DNA of 64,000 nt from Trichopria drosophilae (GCA_030407085.1 CM059586.1:13658001-13722000), one strand, 5' to 3'. Numbered from the stretch's first letter, positions 49,940 to 62,140 are shown. The notes: a model not told the origin generated them from the letters alone. A program made the numbers and translations.

Positions 49940-50004
49940 ATTATTTGTCTTGTTTATATGTTGACAAATTTATAACTTGTCAACATATAAACAAGACGAA
50001 TAAT
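49940..50004. other. Compact hairpin, 28-bp stem and 9-nt loop
   Basis: The left arm 49940-49967 (ATTATTTGTCTTGTTTATAT...) and right arm 49977-50004 are reverse complements at 27 of 28 positions, separated by ATTTATAAC. The size is that of a short microRNA-like precursor, but the stem is almost perfect and has no flanking lower stem that I can see. Alternatives are a very small inverted-repeat remnant or a replication-generated palindrome. Confidence 0.6.
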
Positions 50005-50214
50005 ATATATAACTGTAGACTATTAGTCAGAGAATGATTATTCTTGACAAATAACTCAGCCTTACTAGGAAAAACAATAATTATCTCGAAATAGTTAGTA
50101 ATAAACAAATAGTTGGCGGAACTATTACTAAGATATAAAAACAGCAATGTTTAAGTAAACTATTTACTTAATTAAACCAAGAACAACAAGAAGTACTCAA
50201 TTGTTCTGCATTCA

Positions 50215-50420
50215 CTATCGAACGAACTATTTGCTCTCTAAATTTCTAAGAATGAAAATTCATTGTATTTGAGTGAAAATTGAGCCATTCCACCGAAACA
50301 CTGAATTTTCAATCCATGTAGAGTGAATTTTCACTTCATAAAAAGTCGATTTTTACTCCGTTAGAGTAGTATTAATTATTGAATTGGTTCAATTTTCACT
50401 TCAAGAAATGTAGAAAGTGC
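50215..50420. repeat. GAGTGAA-type degenerate repeat, second copy
   Basis: TTGCTCTCTAAATTTCTAAGAATG, then GAGTGAAAATTGAG and AGAGTGAATTTTCACTTC, resembles the start of 10735-11470. It is a partial, decayed member of that family. Confidence 0.45.
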
Positions 50421-50744
50421 CCATTGTTCATTTACTATTTTTTGTAGCATTAAAATAATGTGTGGATAATTAATATAAAAATAAAATTAACTTTTCTTCA
50501 ATGAATCTCCAGTTATATATATAATTCACGGTCTTAAAAAAATTACAATTTAATTATTTCAAATAAATAAATTAGTTGCGGGAACTATGTCAGTTATGGT
50601 ATCTGATTGTGTTGCACTGAGTATAAAAATTAGTAAGACTGACTAAATTTGTGATTCTTTGTTAACGTCCAAATATCCTTAAACTATATTTCAGTTGAAT
50701 TGATTAAATGTTCAATCGATATTATGATTCAGCTGCAAGAATTG

Positions 50745-51107
50745 CACGGAGAAAAGTGTCTGTTACCCAGTATTAAAATCCTCATACCCCGTAAAATTGA
50801 TAAGATTGATAAGATTTTGGACTATTCTAACCTATATGTCAGTTTATTTTAGCCTTTTCTCTTTAACTAAAAGCAATTCTCTTTACGGAAATTCATCTAA
50901 CAAATGAAAATATTAAAAATGCCAACTATTAGTCGTATTGAAACATTCTTTTAAAATAGGAGAGTTTAATATAGTTTGGTATAATCTGTCAAAAACAAAT
51001 GCTAAAAGACGGAAGATTTTGCCATTTATAATATTTCTTTTAAGGGCTATAATATACTGTTTTAAAAGACAAGGGATAGTAACTGGTAAAAGACACTTTT
51101 CTCAGTG
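50745..51107. mobile_element. CACTA-like MITE, ~363 bp
   Basis: CACGGAGAAAAGTGTCT (50745-50761) is mirrored by AGACACTTTTCTCAGTG (51091-51107), one mismatch in 17. Pairing continues inward (GTTACCCAGTATTA against TTTTACCAGTTACTA). The termini start CAC and hold GTGTCT, like the element at 24276-25064. No clean target duplication is visible. Confidence 0.6.
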
Positions 51108-51254
51108 TAGTATGGAGTTGAATTGACGTAACGTGTAGGTGCTGTTCAGCCACCATCTATTTATTGGATATTGAATAACACAGCATAGGTAGTTTCAGAA
51201 CAAACAAAAATTAAATGATGTAAATACAAAATTTTGTATTCTAATTTATATCTT

Positions 51255-51480
51255 AACGAGCTCTTCCAGGGCTCTTTCCAAAAATCTCTTATTTAATAGG
51301 TTTAGTAGAGTTCTTTAAATTGGCGAGTAAATCTTCTTAAACAGTTCTTTCTGAGTAATTTTTAAGTTATCTTACACATTTATTATTAATTGACATATTA
51401 AAGTGCATCTAAAGACGTCTTTTTATTGTTTAGGTACATTTTAAGTTATAAAAGAGTCCTCTCGTTAACTCTTTAACCGA
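51255..51480 (+). repeat. GAGCTCTTCCAGGGCTCTT repeat, copy 1
   Basis: TTAACGAGCTCTTCCAGGGC-TCTTTCC at the start matches TTAAAGAGCTCATCCAGAGC-TCTTTCC at 59432 with few differences. Both are followed by sequence rich in AGTTCTT and GTCTTTTTA motifs. They are probably two members of one AT-rich transposon family with similar left ends. Confidence 0.5.
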
Positions 51481-51489
51481 AGGACAGGC

Positions 51490-52420
51490 GATTTTTTTCA
51501 ATCAGATTCAATGTTCACTTTCTTTGTTACTACGAATGTATCATGTTTTCCAAGAAAGATATTTTTGTGAAATAATATTCTTCAGCAGACATTTTGGGTC
51601 CGCCATCTTGAAATTTTCAAAAGTACGTTTCACTATTATGAAGCCTGGATATTACAGAATAAATATTTCAATCTGAACAAAATTGTCAAAAATGTCTACT
51701 TTTTCAAAAAAAAAATGTCCATAATTCATTTTATTGCAATTTTTTAGCAGATTCTGAATGAACGTTTCCAAATATTGGACTTTAATAAAATATCCTCATA
51801 GACGTGAGATATTACTGAAAATTATTTAAATGAAAGTCTAATTCATAATGAGGACATACAATCTAAAGAAATTATCACTATCTTACTTATCGATGTGTAT
51901 TTGTTATGTAAGGTCTTTTTGACTGTCGGGTTTATGTCTGCAAGATGTTGATTTCGCACTCCGATTGGCAACATTGTACTTTGTAGTTAGGTTTTACATA
52001 TGTATAATGGCAAGCATTAATGAAACTGTAGAATACACGAGTACAGCATTGCCAAACTTATTTGGTACTGCGTAAATCAAATAAAAAATGTTAAAGGGTT
52101 CCTTCTGTTGATCAGCATTTTTGCTATCAAATAATTTGGTCCTTGTTACAACTACTTAACAACAATTATGATTTTGACTAATATTGTGCAACAGGACAGC
52201 TTCAAGTCGTGTGTTAAATTTTGAGGTTATATCAGAAAACAGTGTTATTCCAAGGCATCCTTAATTTAGCGCCCGTAATACACCGATTATAAATAAATTT
52301 ACACTTAAATTATATTTAAATTTTACCTGGGAATTTAAAATAAGTATTAAAATTCTCATATTTTAATACTCAACAAAAACTGTTTATATCGTTTACTCTG
52401 CATAAGATCACAGTTTCCGC
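51490..52420. other. AT-rich spacer
   Basis: This includes a CCGCCATCTTGAAATTTTC motif (51600) like those in the fold-back elements, but no full element. No gene. Confidence 0.4.
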
Positions 52421-52980
52421 CGGATGTTGTGGAAATATATTTAAATTGGAACTAGCTGCAACAATTGTTGGCTTTTATTTTTATGTAATTTTTTTGTTAA
52501 AGTGGAGGGATGTTAGCTATTATGACGTAGGAAATCGTGGAAAAATCTTCAATTTTACATGCGAATACGTTCAACTTTATGAATTTCACGCGGCACATAA
52601 AGCGGCATCCAATTTGCGCATAAAATATCGAGTCGTAAGCTGGCGTTTTCGCGTGTAACAATAAAGTTCCGCGATTCTTTATATGCACAGTGAAAGAAGA
52701 TGCGACTCGTTAACTTGGTAACGACCTTCTGACGTGCCGATCTCGTGAATATGCAATTGTTCACATACACTAATGTAAAGCGTGCGCCCTGCGCATTAAG
52801 TCGCCCATATCTTTATGTTCGCTTTGATGTTTCTAATAAATAATTTTTATAACTCGGAGCTCGTAATAACATCAAAATATCCACTTGTTGATACCGTATA
52901 TGGTCGCTGTAACGCGCGACAATAATACCGGGCTTACGCGTATTATTATCTTATTATTATTACATATTACAGGTTGCTTT
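52420..52980. other. CpG-raised block
   Basis: Moderately GC-rich sequence with overlapping unrecognised frames on both strands (70 codons plus, 63 and 71 minus). Contains AACGCGCGAC and TTACGCGTATTATTATC. Candidate regulatory DNA. Confidence 0.25.
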
Positions 52981-52999
52981 CTTGTCGTTTTTTACGGGA

Positions 53000-54900
53000 C
53001 AAATGAAAAATACTTTGTGCTATCGCACTTTACGTTTCCAAGTAGTTAACTTACAGGTTCTTTCTGTTTGTTGTTCGGAACTTAAATAAAGGCATCATGC
53101 CTTGATGGAAGTGTATATTAAAAATGTATTGCGTGCGGAAAGTGGCACTTTTACGCACGATGTACGTAATATAAAGAAGTACAAATTCTGTGTACAAAAA
53201 ATATGACGTGATGTTGGTGGGTAATGTTTTACACACGAGTGATATAATGCATTGTTTTTTTTTAATTTATCGAATTTGTCGTATTTAAAATACTATAATA
53301 AGATTTTTATGCTTATATTTTTCGATGTAGCAATGCAATTTTTAATGCTTTCTAACTTTATTTCTTCTAATACTTACTTGGGTACTCAGTTAGAGGATTG
53401 CAAATTTAGTTTGAAAAATTTTTTAAGATGGTTAAGAAGAAAACTCTTGGATTGTTTTTTGATTAAGAAAATCTAAAAGTAACATTTATGATAATTTAAT
53501 GCATTAACTTGTTATTACAATTTCTAATAAGTGACAATTGTAGAATTTAATATTTTGCATAGTTTGCCGATAGAGGGCTACATAGTAATTCTGAATTATT
53601 GCAAGTGCTTGAGCCATGATTCAGTAGTTCCGATCAATAAATAGGAAATGATCTCCCTGTCATTGTTTGTGAAATTTGATGTGAATTGTTATCGGGGTGT
53701 TATGGGTACAAAAAACATAAAATTTAGAATAGGGTTAAAAATATAAAATAACAAGAAACTTTAGCAGTGAAAATAAATAATATTTATGTTGATTTATTAC
53801 GATAGGTTTTTTTGGAAATTAACAAAATTAAATTGGTTTTAAACGGGGCTTATGACCTACCAGAATTGCAATAAAATAAATCCTGGTTGAAATTTATGAT
53901 TGTTAGGAGGATAATAATACTTGTAATTTCATTAATTAAAATTTATATTGCACCTATTTTCTATAATAGTCTTTTTTATAATTATTTCAATTGTTTTGAC
54001 GCCTCAACTATTTAAATTATTAAAAAGAACCTAGTTAATTCAAGTAATAATTAGTCGTGATTACAATGGTCTGTCAGTTGAAACAGCTACTACCGGTTAT
54101 TAAATAACAAACTTGAAATAATTGCTTCAACTACAAAGAAAGTTGCACTTGCTTGTGCAAAATATATTAAGAATTACTAAATATAAAAAAATGGTGAAAA
54201 TAAAAATATTTACGAAAAATACTTGAAAGCCACAAAAAATCAATTAATAAAATATTTTTAAAATACAAGTTTTGTTGAAATGTTAACCTTATTAACATAA
54301 TATAAAGAAAGTGTCACAAATTAACAGTTCTTGATCTTAGATTTCATTTAAAATATATATTAAATTAACAACTTATGTTGAACAAGCATTTTTATAAACT
54401 AAAACCAAAAAACTGGCGAAAAACAAATCTAGTTTGAATAAGTCATTAGACATCCTGTAAAATTAAATAGCTATGAATCGGAAATAGCTCGAGATTTAAA
54501 ATTTCAAGGGAGCCGACGGAATTTTAATACAGGGCGATGCATATTACATTGATTGCGGCTATTTTGTCAAAATTTATTTGATACCCAGGTTAGTTTTTCC
54601 AATATTGTGGACTGACAAAAAACTGCTGTAAATTGAAATAAATTCTTTCTTCAACTAAGGAAATGTTTTCTTAAAACAAGTCCTACATTACACATTCATT
54701 TTAATTCTGTTATTCATTTAATTCCAACTAATATAAACAGAAATAAAAAGGTTAAAGATGCACTGCCATACCGCTACATACAAATATGAAACTTCACATG
54801 TGTAAACTATTGGCACACCATGTGTTGATCCACATTTGACGTCTTATGAACGATTGAAAATCTATTTCAGTAATGAGAGTCATGGCTTCGACGCGTAGAA
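53000..54900. other. AT-rich spacer
   Basis: GTGCGGAAAGTGGCACTTTTACGCACG-type motifs at 53130-53160 belong with the GCGTAAAA repeats. Otherwise no gene or clear element. Confidence 0.4.
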
Positions 54901-54916
54901 TGTGAAGTGTGATGAC

Positions 54917-54934
54917 GACACCTGGTGGCGGAAA
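54917..54934 (+). promoter_or_regulatory. CTCF-like site, plus orientation
   Basis: CGACACCTGGTGGCGGAA is a good fit to the CTCF core CACC-T/A-GGTGGCG. It is the first of four such sites in 6.3 kb. Confidence 0.45.
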
Positions 54935-55899
54935 TCTAAGAAAATGGTTATTATGCTAGAGGTCGCTCACTGTCAGATATTACTTTTCCATTTAACTATG
55001 ACAGACACTTAATAATAGATTGTGCTTAATAGGTCTTACGTTCTAAAGGTGTTAAAGATAACTAATGATATTCTGTTCGATATTTAACTATCTGAGATAG
55101 TAAAACCAACCAGTATTTCATAAAACTGCTAACTATATAAGGAAAGTAAAAGTCAATGTAATTTTCTACGACTAGTAACACTTTTATTTGGAAACAGCCG
55201 CCTTCAATGCTCTGAATTGGAAATGGACTAAATTTGAATTATTTTGATTTATTCTTCATTGTAATTTGTTTCTTCTCTCTTCCATTTATCTTCGGGAAGA
55301 AATTCGTCTAAATCTATTATGTATAAATCTATAAGGTCTAAATCAGTTTTACATAATACATCTTGCGTCGGAACTTTCTTATATATGGAAAACTTATAGT
55401 ACTTGCGAGAAAGAAAGTCAGTAACTTGTCATTGTTGGTATAATTCCAACAAGTATATGAGCATCCGGGCGCTTAGAAAATCTGGAAAGGGTGTATAGTC
55501 CCCCTTTTCGCCGATAGGAGACCATAGTTACAAGCGCTGCTCACCTGTCATTCTCGATATAATTCACGATATAGATCACGTGAACATCAACTAATATTTG
55601 AATTTCGAGTTCATGAATCAGTCTTTGACAAAGTTCTTTTAGTAAGGTTGTTATTCTTTCTATGAAAGTAAAATAAACTCATAACCCATGCAAAAGTTGT
55701 GGACTTTTACGATCCGAATACCTATCCATGCCGTGAAGGTTTTTACACTAGGTTTGATCTCAAATATAGCTCACATAAGTCAGAATTAACACGCTGCTAA
55801 CAATTATAAGAAAATAAGTTCTTTTGGTACAATATTTATCGGTATTCCACATTGTTTGGATAAAAAGAAATGTAAATATCAGGAGTCGTTATAATGCAT

Positions 55900-56600
55900 G
55901 AGAAGTGTTTGGCGTTATCTTCATGGCACATCAGCTGAATAAAAAATCGACGACATTGGCAGTTCGATGAGCGAGATCTCGATTTCTCGGCTGCTGCAAA
56001 ATTGGGCAGGTACGTCGGAAAGTACAGAAACGCTTTCTTTGCTCCAGCACACCGTCTCTCGATTCCGGAGAACAACGAGTGGAGGATGGCGTATTGATCT
56101 TTTTAGTGGCGGCGTATCTCCGCGTCGTGGATCCAACCGGCGGAGACTAAAGGTCTATATTTCCCCGGGGGCAGATACGTTTCACTATTCCTATAAACAG
56201 AATTTCCCAGGAATATTGTAACGCGAACGTACGTACGGCTGTCCTTGGCTGGTGTGCACGATACCTTTGTCCGGGATATTCGACGGGACAGATGAGATGA
56301 TAGGAAATACGATATTCGTCCGAAATCGAAAAACGTATGTATTTGGTATTCCCGTAATATTTATTCCTATCTTATAACGTCACCGAAATTGGCCCTCGTA
56401 AAACTTATCCGTTCGATTCCGGATATTGTCGTACGCTTTATACGCCATCGACGTAATTGTATGCGGCGTAGGAATTTAAATCGTGTATTACGTTATGCAA
56501 ATCGCCTTTATTCGGTAATTACTTCGGTTAATTTCAAGCAAGACCGATTACGTTCGGCTGAATGGCGAGACAATTTGTAAGGGTATGTAAAATGCAAATT
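55900..56600. other. CpG-raised block
   Basis: GC-richer sequence with overlapping frames on both strands (84, 71 and 79 codons), none recognised. A 63-codon frame at 56389-56580 is Arg-rich and begins with TTG. The block contains the octamer ATGCAAAT (about 56494) and lies between two CTCF-like sites. Candidate regulatory module. Confidence 0.3.
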
Positions 56601-57082
56601 TTTGAATTTTTAAACAAATAAAATAAATGAAACTGCTACAACTTTTTTAGGTGTGGATTGGTTAGCTTAGGTTTGGAAAGGTTAGATTAGACGGACATAT
56701 TATTATTATTATCAATTATCATTAGACGGAGAGAAATTTACGATACGTATTGTAACATTTACAACGTTGTAAATTATATAATAAATATTGTAAATATTGA
56801 AATGCGTATTGTAAATTTTACAATAACTTTTCTGAAACCCTGTAAAGTCAACCTAGTATGGGTGAAATTACGGTTACTTTCAACTGCAATATTTGTAAAA
56901 AATTATTACTCACATTAAACTTAATTTTTCGACGCATATATTAAACAAATTCCATGAAAGAATAAGATCAAAAAAACATATTAAATAACTATAATTCATT
57001 TATTAGAACATCAGTGATTTTTCTTCCTTTTTGTCAGGCATTATCTGTACTTCAACTAAATGCGTAATTTAATTTTTTGGAT

Positions 57083-57101
57083 GGACGCCACCTACTGCTT
57101 C
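57083..57101 (-). promoter_or_regulatory. CTCF-like site, minus orientation
   Basis: GGACGCCACCTACTGCTTC, which reads GAAGCAGTAGGTGGCGTCC on the minus strand. It is a good match to the insect CTCF core (CAG-C/T-AGGTGGCG). Confidence 0.45.
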
Positions 57102-57109
57102 TTAACGAT

Positions 57110-59420
57110 ACAGTAATGTTTTTAATACTTCATGAAATTTTAATGTAACAGTTGCAGTTTTTCTTTCGATTGACAATTTTGTTGACGAAAATCCGGATTA
57201 CTAATTACAAATTTTACTACAGGGACGGTATTGTTTAAATATAAGGTAATTCTCATACATTCCAATAGAATTTTCAAATTATTATTTTATAATTTACTAC
57301 TGCCTAGAAGTAAAACTAAGAAAAAAAGTTAATTGTAATTAACATTGGCTACAATGGATACTGAACTTTCTTTGCAATTTTAATTTTTCATTTAATAGAA
57401 ACTGCTAAGACGTTTTTGGTATGAATTTAGAGGACATAAACAAATTTTTTAAATAAAATGTGATATTTAATTTTTACAGTTACATTTTCGCTGATACAAG
57501 TCCCTTTCGCGATGCGACGGATCGAGACGGCCATAGTGCACAGCTTCGTTTCTCGTTGACAATTGTTTATAAACTGTTCTTTGGTATTTTTAAATGTTGG
57601 TAACAGTTTTCTATTTTATAATTAATTACAAGTCAGTTCTGCATACAATTATAAACACTTCGAAATATGAATATTAAAATTCTTATTCTGGAAATGGAAG
57701 TGAGTTTTAATGTTGTATAAAGACTGTTAAACTACATTTGTTTTTTTACAATAGAATTGTTCATTTAATGATATGTATTTTTAGTTTAACTCCATACTAC
57801 GAAAAATTGTCTACATGACATTTTCAGACCGTTTCAGAGACAAGAATTTGTCATGCTAAAAATAACTACACAATCTAGGAATATTTGATTAATAAATTAA
57901 ACTTCAGCTGTTCAATTTCTCGTTAATTTCTTTCGTTCACATAATTCAGTTCATTTACAAGGATATCTCAACAATCTCTTTGTTTTTATGTAACATATAC
58001 AATAATATTTAATATTTAATTTAAAATATCTATTGTCTTAGCCTACATTATTATACATTTTCGTGTAAAGAAAGTGAAAGTTATCAAACTAACTAAGAAG
58101 AGTCAAAATTATAGAGATATTCGAGTTTCGCCCCAGAAAATGATTGTAATAATCCTTTCAACATTATAAAATTAAGTAATTGGCGTTTTAAACAAATTTC
58201 ATCAGTTATACACTGTATATTATAACCGATAATACTTCTACTTTTCAAAAATAGCTATTTCCTGTCTTGTAAATATAGAAAGTTTCAGACAAAAAAAGAT
58301 GCAACCAAATCCCCCATTTTAGAAAATCTCTTATGTTGCACAAGAGTATTTCCAAACTCCTCAACTACTGAATTCTTCAATCGCAATAATGTGCCAAGGA
58401 TTTTTAAATAATCTGAAAATGTAATTTACACAAAATATTTACTTCATTCAATTTAATAAAGGGACTTTAAATTCATTTAATTAAATAGAATAATTATTTT
58501 AATTACTTACTATGACAACATTTTACTTTAATTATCAAGGCAGTTTGTTTCCAGTCTATTTTTATATATCTGATATGTACTTTTATTATATCTAGAAATA
58601 AATGTATTAAAAGGTATTACTACCGACGAAAAGAAAAATTACTTCATATCTTTGATACGACAAAAAACATTTTGTCAAAATTAACCATTTTATTTATAAA
58701 AACTAATTTTTAATAGAAATGATTGTTTATTTTCGTACAATGAAAGTCTCAGCATAACTTGATGTAACTAACACGTTTAAAAAATATTTAGAAGACAACA
58801 AAAACTGAGAAAGTCATTGTCAATAGAAACATTTTAATAATTTTCAGTCAAGATTTTGATTATCGTAAAATTTTCCTCTCTATAATGTACTTCTAAGTAA
58901 TGTTCAATTTTAACTTAAAATCAGTAAAGAACATTTAAACGAAACTTGAAAAAACGATGGAAATTTTATCACGCAAAATTAATATTACTTAATACATAAT
59001 ATAATTTTTAAAACAAATTAGATGTTTCAGGCCATAAACAAATGTTGAGATTTTAATGTAGGCGAAATTGTAAAAAGTCTATTAAGGACCTCTGTTGAGC
59101 GTTAATATAACGAAAGTATAAAAAATAATTAAAAAAAAAAGTTAATTTATGGATTGATTAGTCAGTCCATTGCAGTATAATTTCCTTTCAACACGATCAT
59201 GCATTATTTATTTGCATTTCATTTTATTCCAAAAGAATACAATTTGTACTCCTTTATAATACACTTCACTCCAATAAATTTAGAATGTAAATTACGTGTA
59301 AAGAAATGTTTACTTTTTCGGCGGGAGTTCTTTCAATCTAGTTTAATTTCTGACCCCTCGAAAAAACTAAAAAGCAGAAAAACGGGAAGGACGCTGATTT
59401 AAAATATAGCGTATTTGCAA
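57110..59420. other. AT-rich spacer
   Basis: No gene, RNA gene or complete transposon recognised. Very low GC throughout. Confidence 0.45.
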
Positions 59421-59424
59421 ATAC

Positions 59425-60060
59425 ATATCTCTTAAAGAGCTCATCCAGAGCTCTTTCCGTATATTTTCAAAAAGACCTCAAGATGTCTTACTCAGGACAG
59501 TTTGTGACTTTAGTTATGGCGGTTTAAAAAACGAGCTCTTTTAGAGTTCTTATTGAGTTCTTAGAATATCGACGAAGTCTTATGCTTGATGTCTTTAATT
59601 TATCTTATTATAGATCATTGTTTTATTGATCAAACGATTCGGTTTTTAAATTTAAGTTTCTGTTAGAAGCACTAGATGGCGTGCGAATTCACAAATGAAT
59701 TCGCGCGACACTTACTTCGTATGAAGACCGATGGACGACACCGATAATGAAAAAGTCACCTTTTTTTTTTATATTCTTTCTATTTATAACAGTAAGCATC
59801 AATTTAAAACAAAATTATTTATTTCATATAGGGAGTATAACCTCTTAAATAAAAGCCCTTCCCCGAGACTTCTTATTTTAGAGGACTTATAGAGCTCTTA
59901 AAATCCATATATAATTTTTCTTACAGCTTACTTTAATAATTCTTTCTGATCAGTATTTAGAGAATCTTAAAACATATAAAACGCCGTAAAGATCTCATAA
60001 ATATATCTTTTGACTGTTTGATTATATTATTATAGAACATTTTCCAATTTTTTTATGAAT
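59425..60060 (+). repeat. GAGCTCATCCAGAGCTCTT repeat, copy 2
   Basis: This starts like copy 1 at 51255. Several ACGAGCTCTTTTAGAGTTCTT and TATAGAGCTCTTAAAATCC motifs follow up to about 59910. It appears interrupted by a GC-richer insert around 59660-59760 that holds a CTCF-like site. The end is uncertain. Confidence 0.45.
59667..59684 (+). promoter_or_regulatory. CTCF-like site, plus orientation
   Basis: AAGCACTAGATGGCGTGC fits the CTCF core CCACTAGATGGCG with one difference at its left edge. Confidence 0.45.
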
Positions 60061-60901
60061 AAATTGGTATATAGATTAGAAAACTTATGTAAATAGGAGA
60101 ATACTATACAATATCTTTTAATATCGTAGCAGTCAATTTTACTGTTATCGTAATTAATTGTTTTGCATTAAAATGGTGATTGGAATAAAAAATTTAATCA
60201 ATAGTTTTTTATATACGCCGAGACAAAATAACTGTAACCAATTTATAAAGTTTTTAGTGTTTATATTATTGTACGTTACTGCGGGTCAAAATTTGTTCAT
60301 ACTATTATTATTTTAGAGTCTCGATGATGTTTTGTAGATTTTAATAATTGAAAAGATCATTTTATATTTTCTTTAGTTTTCGCATAATTAAACGTGATTT
60401 AATTATGTAGTAATTATCATCAAGTTTACTAATTATTGGTTGAAATAGTTCTTTGAACAAGATTAATTGTCAGTAAACCTTCCTTCAAAAATTTCTAAAA
60501 TTTCTGGACGAGTTTCCAATAGACATAACTGGACGAATTTGATCTCGGATACTAAAAAAGGAAATCTCCCATGTGGAGAATCTTTTTGTGTCTAAAACGT
60601 GAAAACTGTCTTTTACCGTTTCCCGTCCACCTAGAACGTTTTAGAGTAAGTCACTTGATTTTTCACTGCATTATACTAAATCCTAAGTTTCTTTTATGCG
60701 CAGATGTAAGTAAATATCAATAATAATTTTCAATAAAGTAAGAATAAAATATAGTAAGCATGCACGTGCGGCCTCTGGTGATTTTGGAAAGCTCGATGAC
60801 GCGACGACGGCTCACCACTCCGTCTAGTCGACGTCTATGCCTGTCAACGTTTTATATTTAATCCGGAGTGCTCGGACAAGCAATAAACAAACACCGTAAG
60901 G

Positions 60902-60937
60902 TATATAAACGCCGCTGGAATTAGCCCGATACCATTC
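60902..60937 (+). promoter_or_regulatory. Candidate core promoter: TATATAAA and initiator
   Basis: TATATAAA (60902-60909) is followed 32 bases later by CCATTC with the A at 60934, close to the initiator consensus YYANWY. This is the spacing expected of an arthropod TATA-dependent promoter. The downstream DNA switches abruptly to GC-rich. No downstream promoter element is evident at +28. Confidence 0.45.
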
Positions 60938-61115
60938 GAGAATCAGCAGCTCGCCTTCGAACGTCGCTTCTTTCGTGGCTGGTCGTCCCGATTCGTCCTC
61001 GTCCGCTTGCGCGAACCGCCAGGGGTAGGGGGGTGTCGCCCCAGGCCGAGGGGCGTCCTAGCGGGAGTGGGAGTAAACGTCGAGCGAGAGCGAGTGGTGG
61101 GGGCGACTCGACGTC

Positions 61116-61199
61116 ATGGACCCGATAAGCGCCGCCCATCGGCGAGCGATGGGCGGGAATCCCCCAGGATTTACGATTGGCTACGTGCCCGACACCTAG
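61116..61199 (+). CDS. Possible 27-residue small ORF after the 60.9-kb promoter
   Basis: This is the first ATG downstream of the predicted start at 60934 (182 bases on), in fair context (GTCATGG). It reads MDPISAAHRR...GYVPDT and stops with TAG at 61197-61199, overlapping a CTCF-like site. There is no known family. It could be a short peptide, the start of a spliced coding sequence, or a chance frame in a non-coding RNA. Confidence 0.15.
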   Translation: MDPISAAHRRAMGGNPPGFTIGYVPDT

Positions 61200-61207
61200 T
61201 GGCGTCG
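61190..61207 (+). promoter_or_regulatory. CTCF-like site, plus orientation
   Basis: CGACACCTAGTGGCGTCG fits the CTCF core. It shares CGACACCT-GTGGCG with the site at 54917, about 6.3 kb upstream. It sits 256 bases downstream of the predicted transcription start. Confidence 0.45.
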
Positions 61208-61737
61208 GGGTCAACCTCGACTGCGCGACCGGAGGCCATTACGATCTCACGATTGGCTGGAATAGCGACACCGCGCGAGCCAAACGACCCTCCGGCTTGC
61301 TTTCGGCATTTATCCCTCTTTCGGCGTATATCGGCGAGTGCCGAATGATTTGTAAATTGTTTTAATCGATTGCGCGACATTTTTACAACGAGCCAGCGGC
61401 GAGGATCCTTTAATTCGGGAACCGCGTTTGAACTCTGCGGTAAATCCATATTCGACCAATTGAAGCGAGGTGCGAACGTCCTGCCAGCGCCGTACAGCTT
61501 CGGCGGGATGGCACTTGGGGATGTCGTTGTCGCTCGTTTATCACAAATTCCACTTTTTACGGCTTAATTTTTAAAGACTGCCGTTTTATATCGTTTTTGT
61601 AGGTTTTAATGTATATTTTGTTTAACTTTATCACAATTTTGCGTCTTTCGAATTATTTTTTATGCGCAGATAATATATTTCCATAGGAACATTTTTCAAG
61701 GTCACTTTTTGTTATATCGAATGCGTGTATTCACCTT

Positions 61738-62014
61738 TATACATACAGGATGAGTTTTTCGAGGTGAGACATAGGGAAACCCATGTTATAGCCATTAGCC
61801 AATGAAAAGCGAGCTGTAGCCGAGTACTTACACGAATCGACCAATAGCCTAAAAGTTAAAGAGTGATCGATTTTACATAAAAATATCAGTCCATAACTTT
61901 CACGCCATTGGTCGATTCGTGTAAAAATTCGGCTAAAGCTCGCTTCTCATTGGCTAATGGCTATAACATGGGTTTCCCTATGTGTCACCTCACAAAAAAC
62001 TCACCCGGTATATA
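61738..62014. mobile_element. Palindromic MITE, ~277 bp, TA-bounded
   Basis: The left arm (TATACATACAGGATGAGTTTTT..., TAGGGAAACCCATGTTATAG, CCATTAGCCAATGA...) is mirrored by the right arm (..., CTATAACATGGGTTTCCCTA, ...ACTCACCCGGTATATA). Each arm is about 120 bases at roughly 85-90% identity, with a ~35-base centre. TA-rich ends suggest a TA duplication. It probably inserted recently, given the arm similarity. Confidence 0.8.
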
Positions 62015-62140
62015 AAATAATCCAAACATCATGATCATATGTATATATCTATATGAATTATATGTTCAATGGTCATTGTGCCTAATATTCTACCACTAAA
62101 TGGAGGTATTAAATCAAGAGTTCCAGGTACATACCAAGTA

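Larger units (their letters stand above)
60740..61570 (+). other. CpG-rich block downstream of a TATA/initiator promoter
   Basis: This is the most GC-rich segment in the window besides 44.2-44.7 kb and the right edge. It includes GGGGTAGGGGGGTGTCGCCCC and two ATTGGCT motifs (inverted CCAAT boxes, about 61175 and 61253). Overlapping long frames on both strands (113, 97 and 92 codons) reflect the high GC and are not recognised as proteins. Together with the TATA box at 60902 it looks like the start of a transcript, coding status unknown. Confidence 0.4.

Noticed and set aside
61007..61348. 113-codon frame in the 60.9-kb CpG block
   Set aside because: Non-ATG start, overlapped by two long minus-strand frames, with composition driven by GC content.
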